This document shows positions 53,528 through 61,834 of a stretch of 64,000 nt of DNA, piece after piece. The stretch comes from Paenibacillus hemerocallicola (GTDB taxonomy: Bacteria; Bacillota; Bacilli; Paenibacillales; NBRC-103111). The stretch covers positions 2,059 through 66,058 of the forward strand of contig NZ_VDCQ01000003.1 in NCBI RefSeq assembly GCF_006265175.1, written 5' to 3'. Under the pieces are notes generated by a model. The model made no database searches, was not told the DNA's origin, and was given only the letters and a program-made list of their open reading frames with translations. Positions within the stretch are counted from its first letter, which is position 1, and each line of letters starts with the position of its first letter. Position numbers and translations under genes: made by a program.

Positions 53528-54388
53528 TTGAAGTCCGAACCAACTACGATCGAACAGCTTGTAAAGGGAGAATTTGACGGTTTATCCGCCGCTCAGAAGA
53601 AAGTTGCCGAGTATTTGCTGCTTCATCCTGACGAATGCGCGTTATGGACAGCCAAACAGATCAGCCGGGAGGCCGGTGTTAGCGAAGCGACCGTCATCCG
53701 GTTGGCTTACGCGCTCGGATTCGGCAATTTTTCCGATATGCAGCAGCGTCTGAGGGAAAGAATGCTGAGAAGCAGCGCTGCAGCCTGGAGCGTGCCCTCC
53801 GCAGCCAACGCCGCCCCGGATGAAGGGAATCGATTGGCTGGCGTAATCGAGAACGATATCGCTATTTTGAAGCAGCTGCAGCAGCAGTTGGATATGGAAG
53901 AGCTATGGAGAGCGGTGGACTCTCTTATCCGGGCAGACCGTGTTCTGGTAGCGGGATATCGGGCATCCCATGCGACAGCTTATTGGTTTGCATTGATGCT
54001 CGAGATGACCCGCGACAATGTTCTGCTGTGTCCATCGGGAGGCGACGAGTACGCCAAGCTGTTTCAGCTTACGGAGAATTCGGTAGCGGTCGTAATATCG
54101 TTTCCCCGGTATTCGAGGGAAATCATAGCCTTGACCCAGTTGGCCAAACGGCAGAATGCCAAGATCATAGCGGTAACCGATCGGCTTTTGTCGCCTGTCG
54201 GGCGCATATCGGATATTGCGCTTACCACGGAAGTGAATGCGGAAACGGGCATGATCTCGATCTCCTCCGCGATCAGCTTATTGAATCTTCTCCTATACGG
54301 GATCCAGCTGAAGGATCAGCAGCAGTTTCAGATCCGGCAGCAGCGGTTGGAGCAATTTTACACGGTGTCTGAACAGTATATAGAATAG
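53528..54388 (+). CDS. RpiR/MurR-family transcriptional regulator
   Basis: This 286-aa protein has the RpiR helix-turn-helix (KKVAEYLLLHPDECALWTAK, ISREAGVSEATVIRLAYALG) and a SIS domain that binds phosphosugars (RVLVAGYRASHATAYWFAL, VAVVISFPRYSREIIAL). MurR-like members sense N-acetylmuramic acid 6-phosphate, a cell-wall sugar. It starts at TTG 53528 behind GAAGGAGA. The next gene follows after 12 bases, so this regulator heads the D-amino-acid conversion operon and probably autoregulates through the palindrome upstream. Confidence 0.88.
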   Translation: MKSEPTTIEQLVKGEFDGLSAAQKKVAEYLLLHPDECALWTAKQISREAGVSEATVIRLAYALGFGNFSDMQQRLRERMLRSSAAAWSVPSAANAAPDEGNRLAGVIENDIAILKQLQQQLDMEELWRAVDSLIRADRVLVAGYRASHATAYWFALMLEMTRDNVLLCPSGGDEYAKLFQLTENSVAVVISFPRYSREIIALTQLAKRQNAKIIAVTDRLLSPVGRISDIALTTEVNAETGMISISSAISLLNLLLYGIQLKDQQQFQIRQQRLEQFYTVSEQYIE

Positions 54389-54400
54389 GCGGAGAAAGGA

Positions 54401-55516
54401 ATGGCGGGAATGAAAATAGATCGGGTAGAGCTACGGTATTTGCAAGTTCCTTTAAAAGCTCCGTTTGAAACGAGCTTCGGTCGTTTTTCCGTAAAAGATT
54501 GCATATTTGTAAGCGTACATAGCGAGGGGGCGACAGGATATGCCGAAAGCGTCGCGTTTCCCGCCCCATACTATAACGAGGAAACGACGGAGACGGTATG
54601 GCACGTGCTGGAACGTTTCCTTATACCGAGACTGATAGGCCAGGAGCTGGAGCTGCCCGAGGAGGTATCGGCCCTCCTGTCGCCGATACGCCGCAATTAT
54701 ATGGCAATTTCCTCGTTGGAGGGTGCCGTCTGGGATTTGTATTGCAAGCGGAAGGGGATATCGCTGGCCGAGGCTCTGGGAGGCAAGAAACGGGAGATCG
54801 ATGTCGGGGTAAGCATCGGTATCGAGCCCGAGGTGGACATGGTGTTGAGAAACGTCGAGCGATTCGTGGAACAAGGGTACAAAAGAATGAAGGTCAAAAT
54901 TAAACCCGGCTTCGATATCCGTCTGTTGGAAGCGATTCGCAAGCGATTCGGCAACGAGCTTCTGTTGATGGCCGATGCCAACTCCGCGTATACGTTGGAG
55001 CAGATCGATTTATTGAAGCAATTGGACGATTACGATTTGATGATGATCGAGCAGCCGCTCGCCCACGACGATATCGTCGATCACGCCGTATTGCAGAAAC
55101 GGCTGCGCACGCCGATATGCCTCGATGAAAGCATTCATACGGCGGAAGATGCGCGTAAAGCGATCGAGCTCGGGAGCTGCCGCATTATGAATATCAAAAT
55201 CGGCCGGGTTGGCGGATTGACGAATGCGAAAGCGATACACGACTTATGCATGCGGCACGACATCCCGGTCTGGTGCGGAGGAATGTTCGAATTGGGCGTG
55301 GGACGCGCCCATAATATCGCGCTGTCCTCGCTCCCCAATTTTACTATGCCGGGAGATACTTCCGCTTCGGACCGGTATTGGACGCAGGATATCGTAGAGC
55401 CTGCCGTTGCATTCATTCGACCGGGGACACTTGCGGTACCGTCCGGACATGGAATCGGCTATGAGATCAACCATAAAGTGCTGGATCGTTTGACGGTCAG
55501 GAAGTCGATATTTTGA
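54401..55516 (+). CDS. N-succinylamino-acid racemase / o-succinylbenzoate synthase family enzyme
   Basis: The 371-aa enolase-superfamily protein matches the NSAR/OSBS family. It has the catalytic pair Lys 166 (RMKVKIKPGFD) and Lys 266 (NIKIGRVGGL) and the metal ligands in LLMADANSAY, MIEQPLAHDD and ICLDESIHT. Members either make o-succinylbenzoate for menaquinone or racemise N-succinyl amino acids. No men genes are present, and the following genes are a GNAT and an M20 hydrolase, so racemisation of N-succinyl amino acids is the better reading. Confidence 0.88.
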   Translation: MAGMKIDRVELRYLQVPLKAPFETSFGRFSVKDCIFVSVHSEGATGYAESVAFPAPYYNEETTETVWHVLERFLIPRLIGQELELPEEVSALLSPIRRNYMAISSLEGAVWDLYCKRKGISLAEALGGKKREIDVGVSIGIEPEVDMVLRNVERFVEQGYKRMKVKIKPGFDIRLLEAIRKRFGNELLLMADANSAYTLEQIDLLKQLDDYDLMMIEQPLAHDDIVDHAVLQKRLRTPICLDESIHTAEDARKAIELGSCRIMNIKIGRVGGLTNAKAIHDLCMRHDIPVWCGGMFELGVGRAHNIALSSLPNFTMPGDTSASDRYWTQDIVEPAVAFIRPGTLAVPSGHGIGYEINHKVLDRLTVRKSIF

Positions 55517-55546
55517 CAGCAGTACCACATTGGAGGCGCTATCCGT

Positions 55547-56368
55547 ATGACGATCGTGTGCGAGATTGTAAAGGAAGTAGAAACCATGAACCAAATCGTT
55601 CGGCTCCAAAAAGAAGTATGGGGAACGGATGCGGTGACCTCGATGCCGCAAATGATTGCGGCCGTCCATCACGGAGGCGTGGTGATCGCGGCTTTCGACG
55701 ATGGCAAGGTCGTCGGATTTTGTTACGGCTTTCCCGGTGTCAAAGACGGAGCGGCGTATATCGTTTCCCATATGATGGCGATCCATCCGGACTACCGCGA
55801 TTCGGGCTTGGGCCAACGCCTGAAGGAGCTGCAGCGCAGCTGGGCTCTTGCATCCGGCTACGACAAGGTGGTATGGACATTCGATCCTTTGGAGACGAGG
55901 AACGCTAATTTGAACCTGAATAAATTAGGAGGGACCGCCAAGGTCTACATCGAGAACTACTATGGGGAACTGGACGATCCGTCGAACGGGAGCATGCCGA
56001 CCGACCGATTTCTGGTGGAATGGGAGCTGCGTTCACCTCGTTGCGAGAACGCTATCAGCGGCAAAACGCCGGACGTTCCTCGTTGGTCGACCTACGCCAG
56101 TCTGTTCGACTGGGAGCTTGAAGGCGAGTTTCCCCGACCGGTCGCTGCGTCATCCGGTCCAACGTCCGACGCTTGTCTTGTTCCCGTGCCGAAAGCAATC
56201 CGCGATATGAAGACGAAGAACCCGGAATTGGCAAAATTATGGCGCTTCGAATTGCGCCGTCAGCTTACGCGCTCGTTGGCGGACGGATATTGCGTGGTCG
56301 GGTTATGGCGGACCGAGCAGCCCGTACACTATTATGTGCTGGAACATGCGGAGCGGTTCGTCAGGTAG
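55547..56368 (+). CDS. GNAT-family acyltransferase, predicted D-amino-acid N-succinyltransferase
   Basis: This 273-aa protein belongs to the larger GNAT type found beside NSAR genes. Core features are GFCYGFPGVKDGAAYIVSHM, MAIHPDYRDSGLGQRLKELQ (with the acetyl-CoA loop RDSGLG) and WTFDPLETRNANLNLNKLG, the last being diagnostic for this subgroup. In Geobacillus kaustophilus a homologous trio converts D- to L-amino acids, with the GNAT enzyme using succinyl-CoA. The start follows GGAGG at 11 bases. The specific amino acid is unknown. Confidence 0.83.
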   Translation: MTIVCEIVKEVETMNQIVRLQKEVWGTDAVTSMPQMIAAVHHGGVVIAAFDDGKVVGFCYGFPGVKDGAAYIVSHMMAIHPDYRDSGLGQRLKELQRSWALASGYDKVVWTFDPLETRNANLNLNKLGGTAKVYIENYYGELDDPSNGSMPTDRFLVEWELRSPRCENAISGKTPDVPRWSTYASLFDWELEGEFPRPVAASSGPTSDACLVPVPKAIRDMKTKNPELAKLWRFELRRQLTRSLADGYCVVGLWRTEQPVHYYVLEHAERFVR

Positions 56369-56411
56369 TCTTGCCTTTCCCTTCCTCCGTTGTTCATCGA
56401 GGAGGATGCTA

Positions 56412-56534
56412 TGACGTATTCGATTTGGAACGATACAAAGAACGATTTGGCGGCGCAACAGACATGGATTCGCCAAACTTGCGCTGATTTGCCGGATTTG
56501 GCACGATGGAGACGGGCGGCTCCGGTCAGTTGAA
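56412..56534 (+). CDS. Possible 40-aa small protein between the GNAT and M20 genes
   Basis: An ATG five bases after a perfect GAGGAGG opens a 40-codon frame that starts MTYSIWNDTKNDLAAQQTWI and ends PVS. The ribosome binding site is better than that of either neighbour. I recognise no family. It may be a real small protein, or the remnant N-terminus of another gene. Confidence 0.4.
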
Positions 56535-56573
56535 TGTACGGCAGTCCAAGGGAATGGGGGAACGGACATACTC

Positions 56574-57752
56574 ATGCTTGAAAAGTTAAAGGATTGGACG
56601 GCAGCCAATCGGCTGCTGCTCGAAACGACATATAGCGAGCTTCATCGGAGGGCGGAAGCGAGTTGGAAGGAAGCGGACACGAATGCGTTTCTTTGCGCAG
56701 AGCTGGAGCGTATGGGCATTCCTTTCCGCACTTTTGACGACCAGACGGGAATTGTCGCCGTGTGGGACGAAGGCGAGCCGGGGCCTACGGTCGCCCTCCG
56801 GGCGGATATGGACGCCCTGCCTCACGAAATTAACGGGAATCGCCGGATGATCCATTCCTGCGGTCACGATGCCCATATGACCATTGCGCTGAACGCTGTT
56901 CGCTGCTTGCGTCAAAACGGTTTTTGTCCTCCCGGGAAGCTGAAGCTGCTGTTCCAGCCTGCCGAAGAGACGGGGGAAGGGGCTTTGTCCTTTATCCGGA
57001 AAGGAGTGACCGACGACATCGATTTCATGCTCGGCATCCACCTGCGACCGATTCAGGAGCTGCCGCTCGGCAAAGCGTCGGCGGCCATATACCACGGAGC
57101 GGCCGCCCAGCTCCGCGGGGAGATCCGGGGTGTCCAAGCGCATGCGGCGAGGCCGCATCTGGGGGTCAATGTTATCGATTCGCTAGCTGCGGTCATCCAT
57201 GCGGTTAATGCCGTCAAAACGAATCCGTACGTCCCCCAATCGGCAAAGGTGACGCAAGCGTCTGCTGGCAGCGGGTCGCTCAATACCGTACCCGATTATG
57301 CGGTCTTCGGCATAGACCTGCGTTCTCAAACGAATGAGGGGATGGACGATCTGATCCGACGCGTCCGGCACGGGGCAATATCGGCGGGAGCGGCAAACGG
57401 CGCAGATGTGACGCTCGACACCGCCACCCGGACGGTCGCGGCATCGCCGAATCCGCAGCTCGAGACGATCGTCGGCGATGCGATTCGCGAGGTGCTCGGT
57501 GCGGAAGGGTGGAGCCCGCCCATTGTAACGCCGGGAGGAGAAGATTTTCATTATTATTCGCTCGGCAGCGGGAAGCTGTCGGCGACGATGATCGGTCTGG
57601 GTGCGGGACTGCGCCCGGGCTTGCATCATCCCGAGATGACATTTGATTTGGCCGCCATGCAGCATGGCGTTGCCATCGTTGCGGCGGCGACGGCGTTGTT
57701 GTTCGGTAGAGGAGGGTCTTCTTCTGCAGGGAGAACCGGTGAAAGGATATGA
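56574..57752 (+). CDS. M20-family amidohydrolase, predicted N-succinyl-L-amino-acid deacylase
   Basis: The 392-aa metallopeptidase has the M20 zinc-site motifs: ADMDALPHE, the metal-binding CGHDAHMTIAL, the catalytic Glu pair in FQPAEETGEGA, the dimerisation-domain His in GVQAHAARPHLG, and a late TPGGEDFHYYS. It resembles amidohydrolases that remove N-acyl groups from amino acids. Behind the racemase and GNAT genes it would release the L-amino acid, making the D to L conversion irreversible. A GGGGG site precedes the ATG. Confidence 0.87.
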   Translation: MLEKLKDWTAANRLLLETTYSELHRRAEASWKEADTNAFLCAELERMGIPFRTFDDQTGIVAVWDEGEPGPTVALRADMDALPHEINGNRRMIHSCGHDAHMTIALNAVRCLRQNGFCPPGKLKLLFQPAEETGEGALSFIRKGVTDDIDFMLGIHLRPIQELPLGKASAAIYHGAAAQLRGEIRGVQAHAARPHLGVNVIDSLAAVIHAVNAVKTNPYVPQSAKVTQASAGSGSLNTVPDYAVFGIDLRSQTNEGMDDLIRRVRHGAISAGAANGADVTLDTATRTVAASPNPQLETIVGDAIREVLGAEGWSPPIVTPGGEDFHYYSLGSGKLSATMIGLGAGLRPGLHHPEMTFDLAAMQHGVAIVAAATALLFGRGGSSSAGRTGERI

Positions 57753-57761
57753 AATGTGAAG

Positions 57762-57808
57762 AGAGATATGCGCTTGTCCAGACAGCTGGATAAGTACATA
57801 TCTCTTTT
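57762..57808. terminator. Bidirectional terminator
   Basis: AGAGATATG..CTTGTCCA pairs with CTGGATAAG..CATATCTCT, followed by TTTTAT. It lies between the M20 gene and the convergent siderophore-binding protein gene. Confidence 0.75.
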
Positions 57809-57810
57809 AT

Positions 57811-58845
57811 TTAATTCCCGGTTCGCTTCGCCAGCATGTCTGCCGCTTCCTTCATCGTTTCGCGGATCGTAATAATGTCCACCCCGTAATATTTATCCGT
57901 ATCGATAAAATGAAGATTGCTTTTCCGGACGGCAGGAAGGTTCCTCCATATGGCCGAGTTTTCGATTTCCTTGAAAGCGGCCTGATCGTCGCCCTGGCCG
58001 CGAACGATAATGAACATATGGTCCGCCGCATATTCCGGCAGCTTCTCGAGCGAAATCTCGACCGCGGAACCATATTTGTTTTTGGCTATTTCCGCGGCCA
58101 CGGCGGCGGGCGCCTTCGTTTGCAGCGAGGTTCTGACCATATACCCGGCAAAATTGCGGTTTAAGTAAATGCGCAGACGTCCTTTTTCTATCCGGAAGAC
58201 GGATACGGTTTCGTCGCCTATGGCCGATTTTACTTTCTCGCGCGAGCGCTTCATCTCCTGCTCGTAATCCTCGATCCACTTCTTCGCTTGTTGGGGCTTG
58301 CCGACCGCATCGGCGATTTTCGGAAACGTCTCGTAAATCGGGTCTTGCTCGAACGAAAAATAAACGACCGGCGCGACCTTCTCCAATTGCTCGACAACCT
58401 TCGGGTAAATGTCGTGAGCGACAGTTGACATGACGATCAAATCCGGACTCAATTGCAAAATTTTCTCCGCGTTTGGCGGATCACCGATCGAATCGACTCC
58501 GGCGGCCAATTCATTTTTGATGAACGTGATTTTGAAATCGTTGTTTCCGGCTGCAATCGGTTTTACCCCTATGGCCATCATTTCCGCGGAAAAGTCGCTG
58601 ACGATTACACGCGTTGGAGTTACGGGAATCTCGACTTTGCGACCGAGATCGTCGGTAAACGTGCGCATCTGCGGTTTTTCCGCTTCGACGGAGCTGTTCT
58701 TGCCGCTTGCCGGCTCCTTACTTACTGCTTGGTTTATTCCCGGCGCGGATTCCGTCCCGCAGGCCGCGAGGAGCACTGCCAGCATGATAGCGGCGATTGC
58801 CGACAAGAAGACGGACCCGCTTTTTTGATGTACGTACTTGTTCAT
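57811..58845 (-). CDS. Iron-siderophore ABC transporter substrate-binding lipoprotein
   Basis: This 344-aa binding protein has lipobox LLAACG and a FhuD/BtuF-like domain (RTFTDDLGRKVEIPVTPTRV, LSPDLIVMSTVAHDIY, AIWRNLPAVRKSNLHFIDTD). The ATG at 58845 follows GGAGGG. A Fur box overlaps the promoter region. As at 13637, no permease genes adjoin it and an AraC protein with a matching sensor domain is encoded next to it, so the ligand is probably shared between the two. Confidence 0.92.
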   Translation of the reverse strand: MNKYVHQKSGSVFLSAIAAIMLAVLLAACGTESAPGINQAVSKEPASGKNSSVEAEKPQMRTFTDDLGRKVEIPVTPTRVIVSDFSAEMMAIGVKPIAAGNNDFKITFIKNELAAGVDSIGDPPNAEKILQLSPDLIVMSTVAHDIYPKVVEQLEKVAPVVYFSFEQDPIYETFPKIADAVGKPQQAKKWIEDYEQEMKRSREKVKSAIGDETVSVFRIEKGRLRIYLNRNFAGYMVRTSLQTKAPAAVAAEIAKNKYGSAVEISLEKLPEYAADHMFIIVRGQGDDQAAFKEIENSAIWRNLPAVRKSNLHFIDTDKYYGVDIITIRETMKEAADMLAKRTGN

Positions 58846-58860
58846 AACACCCTCCATTAT

Positions 58861-58879
58861 GATAATGATTCTCGATATC
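58861..58879. promoter_or_regulatory. Fur box before the second siderophore-binding gene
   Basis: GATAATGATTCTCGATATC matches the 19-base Fur consensus at 15 positions, with the left half perfect. It lies 15 bases before the start codon at 58845. Confidence 0.8.
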
Positions 58880-58969
58880 ATTAAAAGGATAACATCGCAC
58901 CCTATGACGAACCATAGAGCGATATGATGGAAAGGATGGATTTTTATGCGCGTACACCGTCATATAAAA

Positions 58970-60082
58970 CTATTGCCGTTCCTTCAGCACCAGCGAAGCG
59001 GCCTCGTCCATTTGTCCGGCAATCGATGCCGGATCGTATGCCAGCCAACGTCGGACATCAACCTCGTATACGTTGCCGCGGCGAACGGCCGGATAGTTGC
59101 GCCATATATCCATGGCTCGAATCTGCTCCCAATAAGTCTGTGTAGAACGATCCGGCTGCAGGACGACGAACAGATGATCGGCCTCGTAAAAGGGCAGTTC
59201 TTCGGGAACAATGACGCTCGAATGAAAATGGCGGTTGCATAGGCTTTGCAGCTTTATTTTCTCGGGGGGATCGAACAAGAGGGAGCGATATAACGGATAG
59301 CCCATATTCATCATTCCGTATATTTGCAGCATGCTGCCCCTGATTCTCAAAACCGCTGCCGTATTGCCGACTCCCGCGGAAGCGAGCCTATGCCGCAGCA
59401 GGGAGGACCGCTCTTCGTAAGCCTTTATCCATTGAGCGGCATCGTCCGCTTTGTCCGTCAGCCCGGCGATAGTCGCCAGTTGATCGTATACGGGATCTTT
59501 GTACATCTGCAGTACGACCGTCGTGCCGATCGCGGACAAGGCCGGCTCCAACTCCTCCTCTTCCGTAACGATCAGGTCGGGCTCCAGCTTGCGAAGCCGT
59601 TCGATATCGAGCATGCTTCCTGGACCGTAAACATCGGTGGCCGTTTCGGTCCAGTCGGCAAAATATCCGCTTACTTTGCAGCTGTTTACACCGACCGGCT
59701 CGATACCGAACATGCGGAAATATTCATAATAGTCGAGTGCGACAATCCGCTTCTGCCGATGCAGCCGGTATAAGGAAGGAGAAACGCCGACAGCTTGCTT
59801 GAAGCGGCGGCTGAAATAATAAGGGTCCACAAAGCCGACTTGACGGGCTATTGCGACGATCGATAGATCGCCTTGCCGAATAAGCGATTTGGCCCGCGTA
59901 ATCCGCAGCTCGGTCATGTAGTCGATCGGGCTTGTCCCGATATATTTGCGAAACAATCTAGAGTAATGCTCCGGATTCATATCGGCGAGCGCCGCCAGTG
60001 TTTCTCGGGTAACGGGCTCATTCAGATGACGCTCCATATAGGCTGCTGTTGCTTCGATTCGTTTGCGTGCGTCTGCCGCCAT
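58970..60082 (-). CDS. AraC regulator fused to a siderophore-binding domain, lacking the N-terminal cupin
   Basis: The 370-aa protein begins directly with the AraC double helix-turn-helix (VTRETLAALADMNPEHYSRL; IVAIARQVGFVDPYYFSRRF) and continues from about residue 110 with a binding-protein fold. That fold parallels the neighbouring lipoprotein: DPVYDQLATIAGLTDK against DPIYETFPKIADAVGK, and DIWRNYPAVRRGNVYEVD against AIWRNLPAVRKSNLHFID. Unlike the regulator at 14776 and B. subtilis Btr, it has no N-terminal domain. It likely activates the adjacent gene when the ferric siderophore is bound. Confidence 0.9.
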   Translation of the reverse strand: MAADARKRIEATAAYMERHLNEPVTRETLAALADMNPEHYSRLFRKYIGTSPIDYMTELRITRAKSLIRQGDLSIVAIARQVGFVDPYYFSRRFKQAVGVSPSLYRLHRQKRIVALDYYEYFRMFGIEPVGVNSCKVSGYFADWTETATDVYGPGSMLDIERLRKLEPDLIVTEEEELEPALSAIGTTVVLQMYKDPVYDQLATIAGLTDKADDAAQWIKAYEERSSLLRHRLASAGVGNTAAVLRIRGSMLQIYGMMNMGYPLYRSLLFDPPEKIKLQSLCNRHFHSSVIVPEELPFYEADHLFVVLQPDRSTQTYWEQIRAMDIWRNYPAVRRGNVYEVDVRRWLAYDPASIAGQMDEAASLVLKERQ

Positions 60083-60119
60083 AGCGGGGCCCCCTAATCG
60101 CTGATTTCGAAACCGAATT

Positions 60120-60138
60120 GAGAATTGTTATCATTCAG
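60120..60138. promoter_or_regulatory. Weak Fur-box-like site before the second AraC sensor gene
   Basis: GAGAATTGTTATCATTCAG matches the Fur consensus at about 12 of 19 positions. It lies 38 bases before the regulator start, where the other iron genes also have Fur sites. Confidence 0.5.
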
Positions 60139-60214
60139 TATTAGTATAGGATAGAAAGAGAACGGATTCAATTAAAATACCGTTCTCGTAATAGTCGGAG
60201 GGCGGGTAAGCCCG

Positions 60215-61260
60215 TTACCGCCCTTGATTTTCATGATTAAGCAGCCACTGCTTACGCGTTATGCCTCCGCCATACCCGCCCATATCGCCATTTGCGTTGA
60301 TGACGCGGTGACAGGGGATAACGATGGCAAGCTGATTAGCGCCGTTAGCCTGTGCCACGGCACGAAAGGCATTTGGGTTTCCAATCGCGGCGGCTATGTC
60401 CGAATAGGAACGGGTTTCCCCCGGCGGTATTTTTATCAATTGGTTCCAGACACTCTTTTGAAAAGGCGATCCCAGTAAAAAAAGCGGAGTTTGGAATTCG
60501 GTTAGTGTACCGTCAAAATATTGCGCCAGTTCATGTTCAATGGACCGAATCGGATCGGACATACCGGGTATAATCGCAGATTTGCCTCTTTGCCTGAGGC
60601 GTTCAATCTCGCGCTCGAGACCTCGGCGGTCAACAAATTCCAGAAGATAAAGCGCCTCCTCGTCGGCGATCGCAATCATGGGGCCGAGCCGCGTATCCAA
60701 CCATGATGCTTTTAGAGGAAGTCGATCTTCCAGCAAAGTAGGCGCCGCTCCCATAATTCGGGAAAACGCGTCCCGGAAACCACTGCCGGAGTCATAGCCG
60801 CTTGAAAGCTGGCATCGATTACGGTTTGACCCGCTCTAATGTTTTTCAAGGCAAGTCCCATGCGGCGTGCTCGCGCGTATTTAACAAACGTCATGCCGAA
60901 TCGCTTTTTGAACTGACGACGTGCCGTCGATGCATCAACGGACAGATTCCGGAAATCTTGATCCTTCCACCGTTTCTCCGGGTTTTCCTCCACAGCCTCT
61001 ACCATCAGACGGACAACCTCTGAGACTTGGTTGGGATGGGACAATGGCCGACAGCGTTGACAAGGTCGAAAGGAAGCTAGAAGCGCCTGCTCGGCGGTCT
61101 CGTAAAATTCGCAGTTTTCAAACTTCGGTTTCCTTGCCGGACATGTCGGGCGGCAAAACACGCCTGTTGTCTTGACTCCTACAAAAAAAACACCTTCATA
61201 TTCCGTCTTTTTCTCTAACAGAGCGCCATAATATTCTTCTTTACGTTCGGCTGGTATCAT
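60215..61260 (-). pseudogene. ada: Ada bifunctional methyltransferase/activator gene split by a frameshift
   Basis: The upstream frame (61260 to 60712) encodes the Ada zinc domain with its methyl-acceptor cysteines (GVFCRPTCPARKP, RPCQRCRP) and the AraC helix-turn-helix up to DASFQAA. The downstream frame (to 60215) encodes the O6-methylguanine methyltransferase with active site VIPCHRVINANG. Joining them at about 60797 restores SFQAGYDSGSGFRDAFSRIM, the normal Ada junction; one G is missing from a GGG run. The gene is either broken or carries a sequencing error. The intact product would repair alkylated DNA and activate its own regulon. Confidence 0.85.
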
Positions 61261-61459
61261 TCTTGCCTCCTTGAATGTTGGTTACGCTCCTAATTATAGA
61301 GCTTTCCGCAAAAAGACGCCGCCGAAAATCAGGCATTGATTTTATTCTCATAAAGAATGTTAAATAAAACTAATCTCTGTAATATAGCACCACCCTGGAA
61401 TGAATTTGTATGGCAATACTATCCCAAAATCCGACATCATAATCCGAATTACAACTGAT

Positions 61460-61732
61460 GGCCTATTGATGAAGCGGGTGCAACATATTACCGTAAATAG
61501 AGGAACCATTTTCCGTTATTGCCCCGAATTCCGTTGCACACTTGAAGATAACGGAACAGGCTTCCTTTTTTCTCGATCTATGAGGGTGAATGATCGTGAA
61601 CAGCATAGTAGCGGAACGTTCTTCCGTTATATTGCTATCGAAATGGGGACACGGGTCTATTACGTTCATCGGTTCCGCAATATTATGGATTCACAGTCCC
61701 GCACGCAGGCAAGGCGGCTAGCCTTCACCGAT
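61460..61732 (+). repeat. Dispersed intergenic repeat, copy 3
   Basis: This copy matches copy 2 (51384-51661) from GGCCTATTGATGAAGCGGGT to GCCTTCACCGATC, with substitutions and small indels, and matches copy 1 in its CCGTTAT-rich centre. It sits about 100 bases before the PrsW-like/toxin gene. The flanking stretch 61261-61459 shows no gene. Confidence 0.75.
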
Positions 61733-61834
61733 CAAGCGGTATATGAATTTCAATACACGATGAATGATGCCGTCGTAGAAAAAAATGCGGCGAATTGCCA
61801 TCAAACCTGTTTAAGGACTATGGCAAGCTGGTGA

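Noticed and set aside
54401-55516. Calling the NSAR/OSBS-family gene menC
   Set aside because: No menaquinone genes are nearby, while a GNAT and an M20 hydrolase follow, which fits amino-acid racemisation better.
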